Positions 34,876-43,751 of a DNA stretch of 64,000 bases are shown one piece after another. Position 1 is the stretch's first letter; each line of letters begins with the position of its first letter. The notes below the pieces were generated by a model. The model saw nothing but the letters and a program-made list of their open reading frames with translations. It was not told the DNA's origin and ran no database searches. The stretch covers positions 62,001-126,000 of the forward strand of contig NZ_JAIVFS010000016.1 of assembly GCF_020829645.1 (NCBI RefSeq). The letters run 5' to 3'. The translations under genes were made by a program, and so were the position numbers. Source of the DNA: Nostoc mirabile CHAB5784 (lineage in GTDB: Bacteria > Cyanobacteriota > Cyanobacteriia > Cyanobacteriales > Nostocaceae).

Positions 34876-35264
34876 GCAGCCACCTCCATGACCAAATCAT
34901 CGGGTACTTCAAAAATCCCTAGTTGACCAATATAAGGAATCGGTGTAATCTCGCGTGGATTCTCCAGCTTCCAGTGATATTGCCCAGGCATCCCCCAGCC
35001 AGACGCAACTTGTGAGAAACGGCAATCTACTATTGTGACTATACCGATGACTTGGCCGCGACGGAGAGAGATTAATTCTGGGATTACTACCCCCATGCTT
35101 TGGCAAAATTCAATCGAAAGCTGGTACTCTTTTTTGGTACAGGTTTTTGCAGCGTGAATCAGAATGTCGCCGCGATAATGAATGGGCCAGCCTCGGTTTT
35201 CTATATCCTTGAGAGCATAAATTATTGCCCATGCCCAAGGCTGACGGACTGAAAGTGCTTTCAT
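34872..35264 (-). CDS. ASCH-domain protein
   Basis: 130 residues. The start MKALSVRQPWAWAIIYALKD, IENRGWPIHYRGDILIHAAK is typical of ASCH domains (a PUA-like fold that binds RNA or modified bases), as is the later RRGQVIGIVTIVDC. Genes of this kind are frequent on phages and plasmids. It is translationally coupled to the cytosine methyltransferase, and the two could act on the same modified nucleic acid (inference). Confidence 0.85.
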   Translation of the reverse strand: MKALSVRQPWAWAIIYALKDIENRGWPIHYRGDILIHAAKTCTKKEYQLSIEFCQSMGVVIPELISLRRGQVIGIVTIVDCRFSQVASGWGMPGQYHWKLENPREITPIPYIGQLGIFEVPDDLVMEVAA

Positions 35265-35269
35265 GGGTT

Positions 35270-35650
35270 TTAAAACTCCAGCAGTTGAACGTAAGCATCC
35301 AATGCTGCAAGTGCCGGATGTCGATGTGGCTGTGAACGCAGCCCGTTGCAGATTGTGGCGATAGTCCCAAGTTCTGTAAAGTTGAAGCTGATACTGGACT
35401 GTCGAGCCGCACAGTGATAAATAATCGTTAGTAACACGAAATTCAACAATCGGATTGTAAAATCACGTCGATAAGCTTTATGTGTTTCTAAGTTCTCAGT
35501 AATAATTTGGCGATTATCAGTAAGAGAATTGGATTTTTCAACATCTGGTAAAATTCGGAGCTTGAACTTGTAATCCCACTCAGGAGATAAACATTCATCA
35601 GGAGCAAGAGTTGCCCATTTATGGAAAAGTTGTTGGATAGTTGTACTCAT
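35270..35650 (-). CDS. Hypothetical plasmid protein
   Basis: 126 residues, helical (TIRLLNFVLLTIIYHCAARQ; FNFTELGTIATICNGLRSQP). Family not recognised. It is the first gene of the run leading to the ASCH protein and methyltransferase (5-bp gap) and diverges from the coiled-coil gene at 35702. Confidence 0.55.
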   Translation of the reverse strand: MSTTIQQLFHKWATLAPDECLSPEWDYKFKLRILPDVEKSNSLTDNRQIITENLETHKAYRRDFTIRLLNFVLLTIIYHCAARQSSISFNFTELGTIATICNGLRSQPHRHPALAALDAYVQLLEF

Positions 35651-35701
35651 AAAGTCTGTAATTGTGAGTTTCTGCGAGAATAGAAAGAAGAAGGAGGGAT
35701 T

Positions 35702-36106
35702 ATGACAAACGCTTTTCCACCGGAAGATATCAGTGCAAGGTTTGATAATATTGATACTCGTCTAGAAGAGATAGGTGACGAACTGGATTTGCTAAGGACA
35801 GTACAAAATGCTAACAGGCGGGAAACACGAGGAAATTCCCAAACCATTGCAAGGTTGGAGCGTACCATTAGGGAATTGGCTGACATTGCGCGCCTCCATC
35901 AGGAAGGATTACGCGCTGCTCAAAGAGATGCTGAACGTGATCGTCAAACCATAAGGGAAACTGAAATTCAAGCTGACCGCGATCGAGAAGTATTGTTGGC
36001 TTCTCTACTCCAGGCAGAGCGCGATCGCCTTGCTTTTCAAGAAGAAATCCGCAGAATTTGGGAGTATTTACGTGACCGAAATGGTGGCAGTAGCACACCA
36101 AATTAA
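35702..36106 (+). CDS. Small coiled-coil protein
   Basis: 134 residues, nearly all predicted coiled coil (ISARFDNIDTRLEEIGDELD; RDREVLLASLLQAERDRLAF). A strong AAGGAGG at 35691-35697 precedes the ATG. It is a lone plus-strand gene within a minus-strand block, so it has its own promoter in the 51-bp gap to the divergent gene. Function unknown; such proteins can be phage- or plasmid-type structural partners. Confidence 0.65.
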   Translation: MTNAFPPEDISARFDNIDTRLEEIGDELDLLRTVQNANRRETRGNSQTIARLERTIRELADIARLHQEGLRAAQRDAERDRQTIRETEIQADRDREVLLASLLQAERDRLAFQEEIRRIWEYLRDRNGGSSTPN

Positions 36107-36121
36107 TTAACTCCATCCCGT

Positions 36122-37471
36122 TTACCTCGCCAAGTTCAAAAATTTCGAGGTCGATAAATCGCATAACATCGTCGCAGTGCCGAGCTTACCGTAAAGGCGG
36201 TTTTTCTCAACAATCAACTCGATAGTGCGGTCGCTTGGGTCTTTTGTGTAGACAGCATCGCGGTAAAGCATGATTAACTGGTCACAAACCTCAAAGATTT
36301 CACCAGAATTACGTAACAGATGACGGTTGGGGCGTTTATCAGCCGTAGTTTGATTGCCCCGATTGATTTGACAGCCCAAGAAAACAGGGATTTTGTGAGA
36401 CTTGGCAATGTCCCGAATCTGGCGGGTAATCTTGCCGACTTCAAAGGCCATGTTTCCGCCTGACTCCAGAGGAATCTGCTGCAAGTAATCAATAAACACA
36501 GCACCAATAGAACCACCAAATTCGGCAATGGCACGGCGCACAGCAGAAGCAATCATTGTGGTTGTAGGGGAAGAATGCTCATAGACTTTCCAAGGCAGTT
36601 CCACCATCTGTCCTATACCTTGTGCTATTTGCTCCCAGTAGCACTGAGTATTGGTTTGAATCATAGAAGCGTCTACGCCAGTGATTCGGGCCAGCATTCG
36701 GGCATTGAGTTGATTCTTGTCCATTTCTGGAGTTACGTACAAAACTGGTTTTCCAAGTTTGGTCATGATTTCGTAAGCGTAAGAAATCATGAAATGAGTT
36801 TTGCCCATGTGGGATTCAGCAGCCACTACAACTAAGCTGCTGGGATAAATGCCACCGGTGATATTTTCCAGGTCGTACCAACCAATTCTGTCACCTGCCA
36901 TGTTTCCCATCTCCAACTTTTGAAAAAGTTCAATGCCCATGTCTTGTGCTGAGAAAACCTTGCAGCGTTCCTCGCTTTGATTTTGGGTAACGCCAAAAAC
37001 TTTTGCCTCAGCAAGCGATAGTACAAGTGGTAGTTCAGTTTGCGTCTCGTAACCGAGTTGGACAATTTCATTGCCCACTTTGATTAGCTGCCGCCGTCGA
37101 TATTTCTCCATCACCAAATCGGCCAAAGCATCAATGTTGATGGCGGACACAGTGCGGTCTACCAGAGTCGCTAACTTATTCCTGCCACCAATGCGGTTTA
37201 GCAAATTGTGGTCAGCCAACCATGCGGTGACTGAAAGTAAATCTGTGGGTTGAAACAGAGCGTGAAGCGTTGTCGCAGCTTGATAAATGTATGAGTGGGC
37301 GCTGATGTAAAAGGCTTCAACGCTTAAGCGATCGCTGACTCTAGTCATCGCTTCTGGGTCAAGCATAATCCCGCCCAAAATCGCTTCTTCCGCCTCAATG
37401 TTTTGTGGGGGCAAATTGTCAAGTGACTTGTCAGGGTGAAAAGAAACTACGTTGTCTTGGTTAGGGTGCAT
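36122..37471 (-). CDS. DnaB-like replicative helicase
   Basis: 449 residues. An N-terminal DnaB domain (PPQNIEAEEAILGGIMLDPE, about 19-120) is linked to a RecA-like ATPase with Walker A AAESHMGKTHFMISYAYEI near 220, Walker B VFIDYLQQIPLE near 327 and the QINRG loop near 368. The P-loop differs from the chromosomal GRPSMGKT form, which fits a plasmid- or phage-type paralogue. It is 9 bp downstream of the loader candidate at 37481, so the pair probably recruits the helicase to a plasmid origin. Confidence 0.88.
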   Translation of the reverse strand: MHPNQDNVVSFHPDKSLDNLPPQNIEAEEAILGGIMLDPEAMTRVSDRLSVEAFYISAHSYIYQAATTLHALFQPTDLLSVTAWLADHNLLNRIGGRNKLATLVDRTVSAINIDALADLVMEKYRRRQLIKVGNEIVQLGYETQTELPLVLSLAEAKVFGVTQNQSEERCKVFSAQDMGIELFQKLEMGNMAGDRIGWYDLENITGGIYPSSLVVVAAESHMGKTHFMISYAYEIMTKLGKPVLYVTPEMDKNQLNARMLARITGVDASMIQTNTQCYWEQIAQGIGQMVELPWKVYEHSSPTTTMIASAVRRAIAEFGGSIGAVFIDYLQQIPLESGGNMAFEVGKITRQIRDIAKSHKIPVFLGCQINRGNQTTADKRPNRHLLRNSGEIFEVCDQLIMLYRDAVYTKDPSDRTIELIVEKNRLYGKLGTATMLCDLSTSKFLNLAR

Positions 37472-37480
37472 AATTAGGCT

Positions 37481-38902
37481 CTAGCGTGCTAATTTTAACT
37501 GCGCTTCAACTTCTCTCAAATTCGTGGAAGATGGTCTGGAGTTGCTCGAAACTTTTGCAGAAGAAGCTGCGGCTTGAAGTTTTGCTTTGAGAGCAACAGC
37601 GTCTTTCTGAGGCATTGGAACCCAGGAGTGTTGTTGTTGTTCAAAGCGACGGCGTTCTTCATCATCGGCAATTGCTTTAGCTAGAGCATCATCGCTGCTG
37701 TGATGGGGCTGATGCTGCTGATGCTGCTGCTGATGCTGTTGACGCTCTTTCAACTCGTTGAAACTATCCCAGTGGTTTTGAATCTCTGCTTTGCCGGAGT
37801 CAGTTTTTGAGAGTCGAGTCAGGGCATTTTTCGCCTCGCCTGTTGTTGCCTGACGAATTAACTCTTTGGCATACCTGGGCGTGCTGTTCAAGTATTGCCT
37901 GTAGGACTCCACAAACTCTGTTTTCCAACCGTTAGGGCCTGCTTTATCCATCCAAGGCGGCAGTCCAGATTCTCGCATCGCTTGCTCAGTTTTCTCTGTG
38001 GGGTGCATTGTGTAACAAGTCGAATCGGGCAGTGATGTAGGACTAGCACTTTTTGGGTTTGGTGCTACTAGCTGATTATTCGCTTGTTCCGATTTCTCGA
38101 ACGACCCCGCCGCAATAGTTGACCTACAAGAGGTGTTATCGGTTTGTTGCGAAGGCTCGGATTTTTTTAACAACGAAGTGAGTTGTTGTAGGGTTGGTTC
38201 TTCTGGGGTTGGTTTTTCAAGTTCAATTTCTTCCGTTGTTAAATCAAGTTCTTCTTTTTCACACACACATTCTTGGGTGGGGGGCGCGGGTGGCGAAGCC
38301 AGGGGCGCATTGTGTGTAATCTCTGAAGTAATCTCTGTAGATTCTATATATATAGAGTTTGTTGACGGTGAGCAACTGAGATTGTTGACGGTCATCGAAC
38401 TAGTTTGTTGACCATCAACAGACAAGTTTGCTGAGGGTAAGCAAACTGAGTCAGTTTGTTGACCGTCAACAGACTCAGAGATTTGAGAGTATTTTTTTGT
38501 GTTCTTGTTCTTTGGTCTAATGGATGTGAAAGAGCCTTCTTTAATGACATCTAAGAAGTTATTCAATACTTTATGGTTGATCCGATAATAAAGTCGTGCT
38601 GGAGAGCCTTTCAATTGGGTTTCTAAGATATTGATAGTAGTGAGATGATGCCTAATTTTGTCTAATTCATAGCGATTCAGTGCTGTTTCTGATGTCCATT
38701 GTTCATAAGTTTTGTAGAACCATCCTTGTGGGTCATTAGTTCTCGAATCCCAATACATAGCTTGGCTCAAAAAAAGCCCAGCGCTAGCACTACCAGCTAT
38801 TGTGGCGTAGACTCGATGAAATGCTATTGGACTACCAAGTATTTCAGCATACTTATGATTTTTTCTACTTTCAAGTGTTTTTGTAGTGTTAGATAAACTC
38901 AT
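37481..38902 (-). CDS. Winged-helix replication protein, candidate helicase loader
   Basis: 473 residues. The N-terminus (YAEILGSPIAFHRVYATIAG, SASAGLFLSQAMYW, about 18-52, then QWTSETALNRYELDKIRHHL) matches the winged-helix regions of phage/plasmid replisome organisers. The middle is low complexity (Ser/Glu/Pro-rich). A C-terminal region around 300-400 (ESGLPPWMDKAGPNGWKTEF) is followed by a Gln/His-rich stretch. Position directly before the DnaB-like gene suggests origin binding or helicase loading. This is inference from context. Confidence 0.65.
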   Translation of the reverse strand: MSLSNTTKTLESRKNHKYAEILGSPIAFHRVYATIAGSASAGLFLSQAMYWDSRTNDPQGWFYKTYEQWTSETALNRYELDKIRHHLTTINILETQLKGSPARLYYRINHKVLNNFLDVIKEGSFTSIRPKNKNTKKYSQISESVDGQQTDSVCLPSANLSVDGQQTSSMTVNNLSCSPSTNSIYIESTEITSEITHNAPLASPPAPPTQECVCEKEELDLTTEEIELEKPTPEEPTLQQLTSLLKKSEPSQQTDNTSCRSTIAAGSFEKSEQANNQLVAPNPKSASPTSLPDSTCYTMHPTEKTEQAMRESGLPPWMDKAGPNGWKTEFVESYRQYLNSTPRYAKELIRQATTGEAKNALTRLSKTDSGKAEIQNHWDSFNELKERQQHQQQHQQHQPHHSSDDALAKAIADDEERRRFEQQQHSWVPMPQKDAVALKAKLQAAASSAKVSSNSRPSSTNLREVEAQLKLAR

Positions 38903-39545
38903 AAATATTTCCTCTATGTAAGCCGTGAATGAAGCAGTCTGTACGCTGTCTTAAACCTTCTAGAAAACAAGCAAATTCTTCAAAGTACTCAACTGAATTT
39001 GCATTGGAAGTGTGGCAAAGATTAAACTTTTTCTTTATCCAAGTTTCAAAGATATATTCTAAAAAAAAATCAATAGTCAAAACTAAGTCATCTAAGCATT
39101 GTGATGTAGCCAAGGCTTCTTGTACAATGAAACTAATTTCAGTAAATCCTTCTAACTCACAAAATGGTTTTACTTCATAAAACCTATGAGCAAGTGAACT
39201 AGATATACAATGACAAATGTCATAAATATCTGTTCTACTACGCCAGCGAAATTTATTATAAGCATTAGACAAGTCTGAAGGTTCTACAAACTCAAACCAC
39301 TCACCAAAAACTCTACATTTATTAAATTCTTGATGTAAACACTGCTCATAATGAATTGCATCTGGTGTCCAAATGCATTCTTGAATAACTAATGGGTAAG
39401 GTGATTGACCCTGTAGCTGGGATAATCGACCAATAGGATTTATTGATCTACCAATCTTAAATCGTAGTGTCCCTTCTGCATGAACTAGATATACCCATCC
39501 ATTATTTTTCTTATAGTGTTCATAAAATTCTTCTTTTAATTGCAT
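38889..39545 (-). CDS. GIY-YIG-like (MUG113/T5orf172-type) protein
   Basis: 218 residues. GWVYLVHAEGTLRFKIGRSI, NPIGRLSQLQGQSPYPLVIQ and the later EQCLHQEFNKCRVFGEWFEF match the GIY-YIG nuclease-like MUG113 family, with KIGRS as the signature. The C-terminal half is not recognised. It overlaps the loader candidate by 14 bp. The family is frequent on mobile elements; the nuclease activity here is not certain. Confidence 0.78.
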   Translation of the reverse strand: MQLKEEFYEHYKKNNGWVYLVHAEGTLRFKIGRSINPIGRLSQLQGQSPYPLVIQECIWTPDAIHYEQCLHQEFNKCRVFGEWFEFVEPSDLSNAYNKFRWRSRTDIYDICHCISSSLAHRFYEVKPFCELEGFTEISFIVQEALATSQCLDDLVLTIDFFLEYIFETWIKKKFNLCHTSNANSVEYFEEFACFLEGLRQRTDCFIHGLHRGNIYEFI

Positions 39546-39636
39546 CTTGAACTTCCTTCTGTAATGGTTGAAATTTGGAATCTAGCTCTGATTTTTACTG
39601 TTGGTAAAATTGCTGTCTATGCAATACAAGTAAGCT

Positions 39637-39834
39637 TTAGTCTTCTGAAACATTCGATTGCCCATCTGCGGTTGCACGTTTGACTAGCTCTCCAAAATCT
39701 TGGCTTTCATGTTCTCGTTCTAAAATCTGTCTGATTAAAGTCCCAATGGGAATTTTCTTCCACGTAGCTACAAGGCGAAATTCTTCGTAAGCCTTTTCTG
39801 ACAAAGTGATCGAAAGCATATATCGTTCTGGCAT
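39637..39834 (-). CDS. Small RHH-like regulator
   Basis: 65 residues from the ATG at 39834, with GGAGAG upstream. MLSITLSEKAYEEFRLVATW, KKIPIGTLIRQILEREHES has the strand-helix-helix pattern of Arc/CopG repressors. A triple 11-bp repeat lies 84-116 bp upstream of the start and is a good candidate for its operator. It probably controls itself and the replication genes that follow. Confidence 0.68.
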   Translation of the reverse strand: MPERYMLSITLSEKAYEEFRLVATWKKIPIGTLIRQILEREHESQDFGELVKRATADGQSNVSED

Positions 39835-39917
39835 GAGGCTCTCCAAAATCTGAGATAATTCAAAAATACTGATGCGTGTCTGTTAGTACGCATATACTAA
39901 AATTATATCGAGGTTTT

Positions 39918-39950
39918 CTTGCAATTGTCTGACAATTGTCTTGCAATTGT
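39918..39950. promoter_or_regulatory. Three 11-bp direct repeats (iteron/operator-like)
   Basis: CTTGCAATTGT, CTGACAATTGT and CTTGCAATTGT follow each other without gaps. Each contains CAATTG. The 11-bp period puts all copies on one DNA face, which suits cooperative binding by the RHH protein encoded just downstream, or an initiator. Confidence 0.6.
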
Positions 39951-40083
39951 ATAGATTCTGTTGATGGTCAATATCCTAAATTCTCTATTGACTCAATCGT
40001 TCGAGGTAGTTAACAAGATATCCTCATCTGTTAAAAGCAGCAGTCCCATCAAACCGATCCCTTTCGTTGTCCCACTAATGCCG

Positions 40084-40683
40084 TTATCTCTTACCCCCAA
40101 CGTGCGGTCGAAAAGTTAGATTAATCCGTGTGCCAACGACCTTATTGGTCTTTGGAACTTGATGCAGATGAGTACTTTGACAACCCGGAAGCATCACCAG
40201 CAGACTCCCATGCTCCAGCCAAAAGTCAGTCGGCTTACCCCCGATGGGCTTGATTTGGAATTTCCTCACCGAACCCAGGCTGACAGAGGCGATCGCTGGG
40301 TTAAATCCCATTGATGCTTCGCTATCGTTGTGCCAGCCGATGCTGTTTTGTCCGCTTCTGTACTGATTACCGATAACGATACGGAAGTTGTAGCCAGTTA
40401 CATCTGTAATCCTCTGCCTTACTTGTGCAAGCGATGAAGTCCAAGGCAATGGTTTAAGTAATACACTTTTGGAGTAAAGGTAATCACAGCCTTCATCGCC
40501 ATAAATGCACTCTAAGCGCGGAACAGGCATCGTTTTACCCAGCATTCTGATTGTGTTTTGCTGCCATTGCAGTCCTTGGCAATGTTGGTAAAGTTCGTTG
40601 GCTTCTTCCTTGTTCAAAAATTCTGGATAATAGTTGATTGGTAAAGTAGGAGCAGATTCGGGAAATAAAGTTAGTTGTTGCAT
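40084..40683 (-). CDS. AlkB-type 2-oxoglutarate/Fe(II) dioxygenase
   Basis: 199 residues from the ATG at 40683 with AAGGAG upstream; the open frame extends back to 40830 but only as overlap with the upstream gene. The iron site is GWHNDSE (His-x-Asp) with a later His in THLHQVP, and the 2-oxoglutarate-binding Arg pair is in GTRINLTFR. NQYRSGQNSIGWHNDSEASM is typical of AlkB/ALKBH2-like DNA repair enzymes that remove methyl groups from bases. Coupling (13-bp overlap) with an adenine methyltransferase is notable. Confidence 0.9.
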   Translation of the reverse strand: MQQLTLFPESAPTLPINYYPEFLNKEEANELYQHCQGLQWQQNTIRMLGKTMPVPRLECIYGDEGCDYLYSKSVLLKPLPWTSSLAQVRQRITDVTGYNFRIVIGNQYRSGQNSIGWHNDSEASMGFNPAIASVSLGSVRKFQIKPIGGKPTDFWLEHGSLLVMLPGCQSTHLHQVPKTNKVVGTRINLTFRPHVGGKR

Positions 40684-41372
40684 AATTCTCCTTTGGCAAT
40701 CGCTTGAATAATTTCTTCTGCCCGTTCTTGTGAAATAGCCTGTTCTGGATTTTTGTAAAACCCAACGATTTGAGACTTGGGACGAATAATAATTTGCTGC
40801 CCTGTTGCGCGTTTGTCCCACACAAAGCACGAGATGGTAACGTTATCGGTAGCCCAACGAGTACCCCGTTTGTCTTTCCGAAAGCAGAAGCGCGGCATGA
40901 TGATTACAAGTGACGGCGGGTGCTGCTGTAAGAAATCTGCACGATCATCACAGGGTTCGAGAAAGCTGGTAAGTAAAAAAGCAGCGATACCTACACGCGC
41001 TTTCTGGTAGGCATTCTTGATAATTGGTGCAGCAAAATCCGAGTATGGTGGATTGGTACATATCCAGTCACACTCTGGGAAAGAATCCCATGATTCGGTT
41101 AATGTTGCATCGTAGTGAAAATGTGCCTGTAAGTTCTGATCGATGTCGTTAGTCCAGATATGTTCTGTATGAGGCCACACATTCAACAAAGAAGCGATCG
41201 CCCCCATCCCAACACAAGGCTCACCAATGACACCAGATAACGGAACATGGCGTAGTAATTCCGTAGTAAACCATGAGGGAGACTCGTAAAAGTTCAGTGG
41301 ATGCCTACCAACAATTTCGTATGAAGATACAGGAGAATGAACTTGTGATGTCAGCAGTTGTGCAACGGTCAT
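40671..41372 (-). CDS. SAM-dependent adenine-type DNA methyltransferase
   Basis: 233 residues. GVIGEPCVGMGAIASLL near 47-63 is the SAM-binding motif, and TNPPYSDFAAPII with NPPY near 108 is the catalytic motif of N6-adenine/N4-cytosine methyltransferases. There is no adjacent endonuclease and no clear target-recognition domain. Target unknown. It overlaps the next gene (AlkB) by 13 bp and the upstream small gene by 4 bp, so the three form one operon. Confidence 0.85.
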   Translation of the reverse strand: MTVAQLLTSQVHSPVSSYEIVGRHPLNFYESPSWFTTELLRHVPLSGVIGEPCVGMGAIASLLNVWPHTEHIWTNDIDQNLQAHFHYDATLTESWDSFPECDWICTNPPYSDFAAPIIKNAYQKARVGIAAFLLTSFLEPCDDRADFLQQHPPSLVIIMPRFCFRKDKRGTRWATDNVTISCFVWDKRATGQQIIIRPKSQIVGFYKNPEQAISQERAEEIIQAIAKGELCNN

Positions 41373-41572
41373 AAATACTCTCCTGTTTGTTTCACAATCT
41401 TGGCGCTAATAGATTCAAAATCTACTTGGTAAATATTCAAATCTACTTGCATTTCTCCACTGTTATAGCGGTCTGTTATATGCTGTTTAATTGCTGCTTT
41501 TGATAACCCATTGGGAATATCAATGTGAGCTGATGATGTGATTTTTTCAACTAATATAACGATGACTTTCAT
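41369..41572 (-). CDS. Small hypothetical protein
   Basis: 67 residues: VIVILVEKITSSAHIDIPNG, LSKAAIKQHITDRYNSGEMQ. A strand-helix-strand pattern. It overlaps the methyltransferase start by 4 bp, so it is co-translated with it. No recognised family. Confidence 0.55.
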   Translation of the reverse strand: MKVIVILVEKITSSAHIDIPNGLSKAAIKQHITDRYNSGEMQVDLNIYQVDFESISAKIVKQTGEYL

Positions 41573-41855
41573 ATCCGTTATCCTGAAAGTAAGGAGTGTT
41601 TTTGTGTGGCGATTGTTACTTATTGAGCGGCAATCGCTTTTTATTTTGATTGTTAGAAACCTTGAAGTTACGACACTTTTTTGAGATGTGTATTATTTGC
41701 TAGAGCAGTCATCTTTGTAACGGATCATGTCAGAAGTTTGGTAGTTGCTTGACTACGTGAAAGAGAAGCTTTTAATGTTATTGGTGATATTTGATGCTTT
41801 AGCAATAACTTCCATCTTTAGTTAGCGAACGTTTCTGTGGTGGGGACGTTCGCTT

Positions 41856-42752
41856 TCACTTGGCCAGCACTGGTTCCTTCTTGCTAGCGAAAGCCCCCGC
41901 CTGCCTTAGCGCTGTACCAGGACTGGGATGAGCGAAGAACTCTTCTATAGCTTTGGTCAGCCCAGCCGCAACAGTCGGCTCGTGACAAGCGTAGACATAA
42001 ATAGGCTGTTGAACGCCGTTAACCAATCGCGTTTCTTGGCGATCGCCTAAGTGTGGGTAAAACGTGCGAACCCATGTACCTAAATGTCCCCGATAGTGAG
42101 CGCCGCTCAGGGGGACTTTCTTTCCAAGTTCGCTCTCTGCAAAGTTGACCACGCCAAGCCAGCGTTCTTCTGAAGGAATTAGCAATTTCCTGTTATGTTC
42201 AGCCAAAAGGTTCCCGGCATAGTCTTTAAATTGCTGTTCCATGTATGGGTTGAGTCTGCCACCAGTTAACTCAGCTAAAGTTTTCATTGCCAGGACAAGA
42301 GTATGCAATCGCTGTTCAACTGGGGGGAGGGCTGGTGTGGAGGGTTGTTCTTGTGGTTGAGTAGCGGGTTTTGTCCAGCCCATAATGTCTTGCATCCAGG
42401 CGCGAACACCGATACTTTCAAATGCTTCACAGGCTAAGGAAGCTTGTGTGGTACATCTCTTGCCAGCTTCATAACCGTAATAATGAAGTATTGCGGCAAC
42501 AGCTATATCAGGGATACCGGACTGCGACCACCCTAAAATCTCTACGGCTTCAAACCCTTTACGGATAAGCTTTTCAACTAGTTTAGACCGAGAATTGTCT
42601 ACAGCAGTTTTGAGACTTCTGACTAATCCAGTAGCATCGATATTGGCGAGTCTTGCTGTAGCTCGAATACTAGCTTTACCGCATCCCGAAGCATCAACAG
42701 TGATTTCTTGCTTTATCTGGTCGATAATTTGAGCTACTTCGATTTGTGACAT
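41856..42752 (-). CDS. Conserved cyanobacterial hypothetical (antirepressor-like)
   Basis: 298 residues. The first part, ARLANIDATGLVRSLKTAV...KLVEKLIRKGFE, has the look of the helix-turn-helix-like N-terminus found in phage antirepressor-type proteins of cyanobacteria. The middle is Pro/Gln-rich and the C-terminal half (PSEERWLGVVNFAESELGKK; LGTWVRTFYPHLGDRQETRL) resembles antirepressor-associated domains. Function is uncertain. Confidence 0.55.
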   Translation of the reverse strand: MSQIEVAQIIDQIKQEITVDASGCGKASIRATARLANIDATGLVRSLKTAVDNSRSKLVEKLIRKGFEAVEILGWSQSGIPDIAVAAILHYYGYEAGKRCTTQASLACEAFESIGVRAWMQDIMGWTKPATQPQEQPSTPALPPVEQRLHTLVLAMKTLAELTGGRLNPYMEQQFKDYAGNLLAEHNRKLLIPSEERWLGVVNFAESELGKKVPLSGAHYRGHLGTWVRTFYPHLGDRQETRLVNGVQQPIYVYACHEPTVAAGLTKAIEEFFAHPSPGTALRQAGAFASKKEPVLAK

Positions 42753-42814
42753 AATCGTTGCTCCAAGTTGTTGGAATTGATGTTTTTTTACTCAGCCGTT
42801 TTATCTGTCCAAGG

Positions 42815-43642
42815 TCATCGCTTAGGGTCTGGATGATGAGCGTCGAAGAAAATGAACTCGTTCTCGTCCCAATCGAGATGAAGGGTAAGACGAATTTTGT
42901 CAGGGTCTAGTCTTTCAACGCTTTTACCACGCCAACAGTTAATGCCTGTTAGTTCCCAGTCGAAAGACTCTGTATAAATCTCTGCTATTACTGCTCTTGA
43001 TGCCGCGTTTTCAACTGCACTGATTGAGGCAGGAGTTTTCTGCTCTTTCTTGTCAACTAAAAATAATCTGTATGCAAGCTGTATTTGCACAAGGCTGATG
43101 AAGTAATTGACGACTTCTGGCACAGCTTGTTGAAGAGTCACGCGATCGCTCTCTAATGTCACCAGCTGATCCTCTACTGTCGGGTATGAAAATAGGCGAT
43201 GGCTGCGCCAACGCCAAGGGCGAACGCGTACAGAAATATTTCTCGTTCTCACCCCAGAGATACCTAAGCTTTTCTGAAGCTCTTGGATGTTGTCTCTGAT
43301 ACTGTGGTAGAGAAAAAGGTCAGTTCCAAAACGAGGGCCAAACATTTTACCCATGTTGTCATAAAACTTAGCTCCCTGCTGCACATCTGCTGGGGCATCA
43401 ATGCACCAGCCTTTGGGGTCTGAAAGAATGCGGCGGATGATTTCTTCGTCCTCACTGCTACCGTTACCAAGGTTTGCAAGGGACAAGTAAACCTGTTGGT
43501 TTAGCAGAGAGGGGTAAGTGAATTTGTGGCGTTCGGGGTATCTCAGGTGGATGCAATCTTGTAAAAGGGAGGATAGTCCTTCTGTGGTGAACAAGCCAGG
43601 GTTGTCTTGGAGGAGTAGTTGGAAAACTGGTAGGGTAGACAT
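42815..43642 (-). CDS. Hypothetical protein carrying a HIP1-insertion element
   Basis: 275 residues, no recognised family (LPVFQLLLQDNPGLFTTEGL; EVVNYFISLVQIQLAYRLFL; LHLDWDENEFIFFDAHHPD). The gene is intact but contains the 24-bp element at 43201-43224, which replaces the expected VRDRLFSY by VRVRPWRWRSHRLFSY near residue 140. It lies 62 bp upstream of the antirepressor-like gene. Confidence 0.55.
   Translation of the reverse strand: MSTLPVFQLLLQDNPGLFTTEGLSSLLQDCIHLRYPERHKFTYPSLLNQQVYLSLANLGNGSSEDEEIIRRILSDPKGWCIDAPADVQQGAKFYDNMGKMFGPRFGTDLFLYHSIRDNIQELQKSLGISGVRTRNISVRVRPWRWRSHRLFSYPTVEDQLVTLESDRVTLQQAVPEVVNYFISLVQIQLAYRLFLVDKKEQKTPASISAVENAASRAVIAEIYTESFDWELTGINCWRGKSVERLDPDKIRLTLHLDWDENEFIFFDAHHPDPKR
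43201..43224 (-). repeat. 24-bp element inserted in a HIP1 octamer, copy 2
   Basis: Reverse complement of the copy at 22806-22829, with all 24 bases identical. It divides a HIP1 octamer (GCGAT|...|CGC on the plus strand), which is restored by its removal. In-frame, adding eight residues. Confidence 0.85.
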
Positions 43643-43751
43643 AGCTATTCCTATTGAGGGATTAGTGCAAGCGATCGTACTTCTTGGCGGAGGGGCGATC
43701 GCTTTCAGCTGTTCGTTAATAAAAGGTCAACTTTCTCTAAATAAAACTTGT

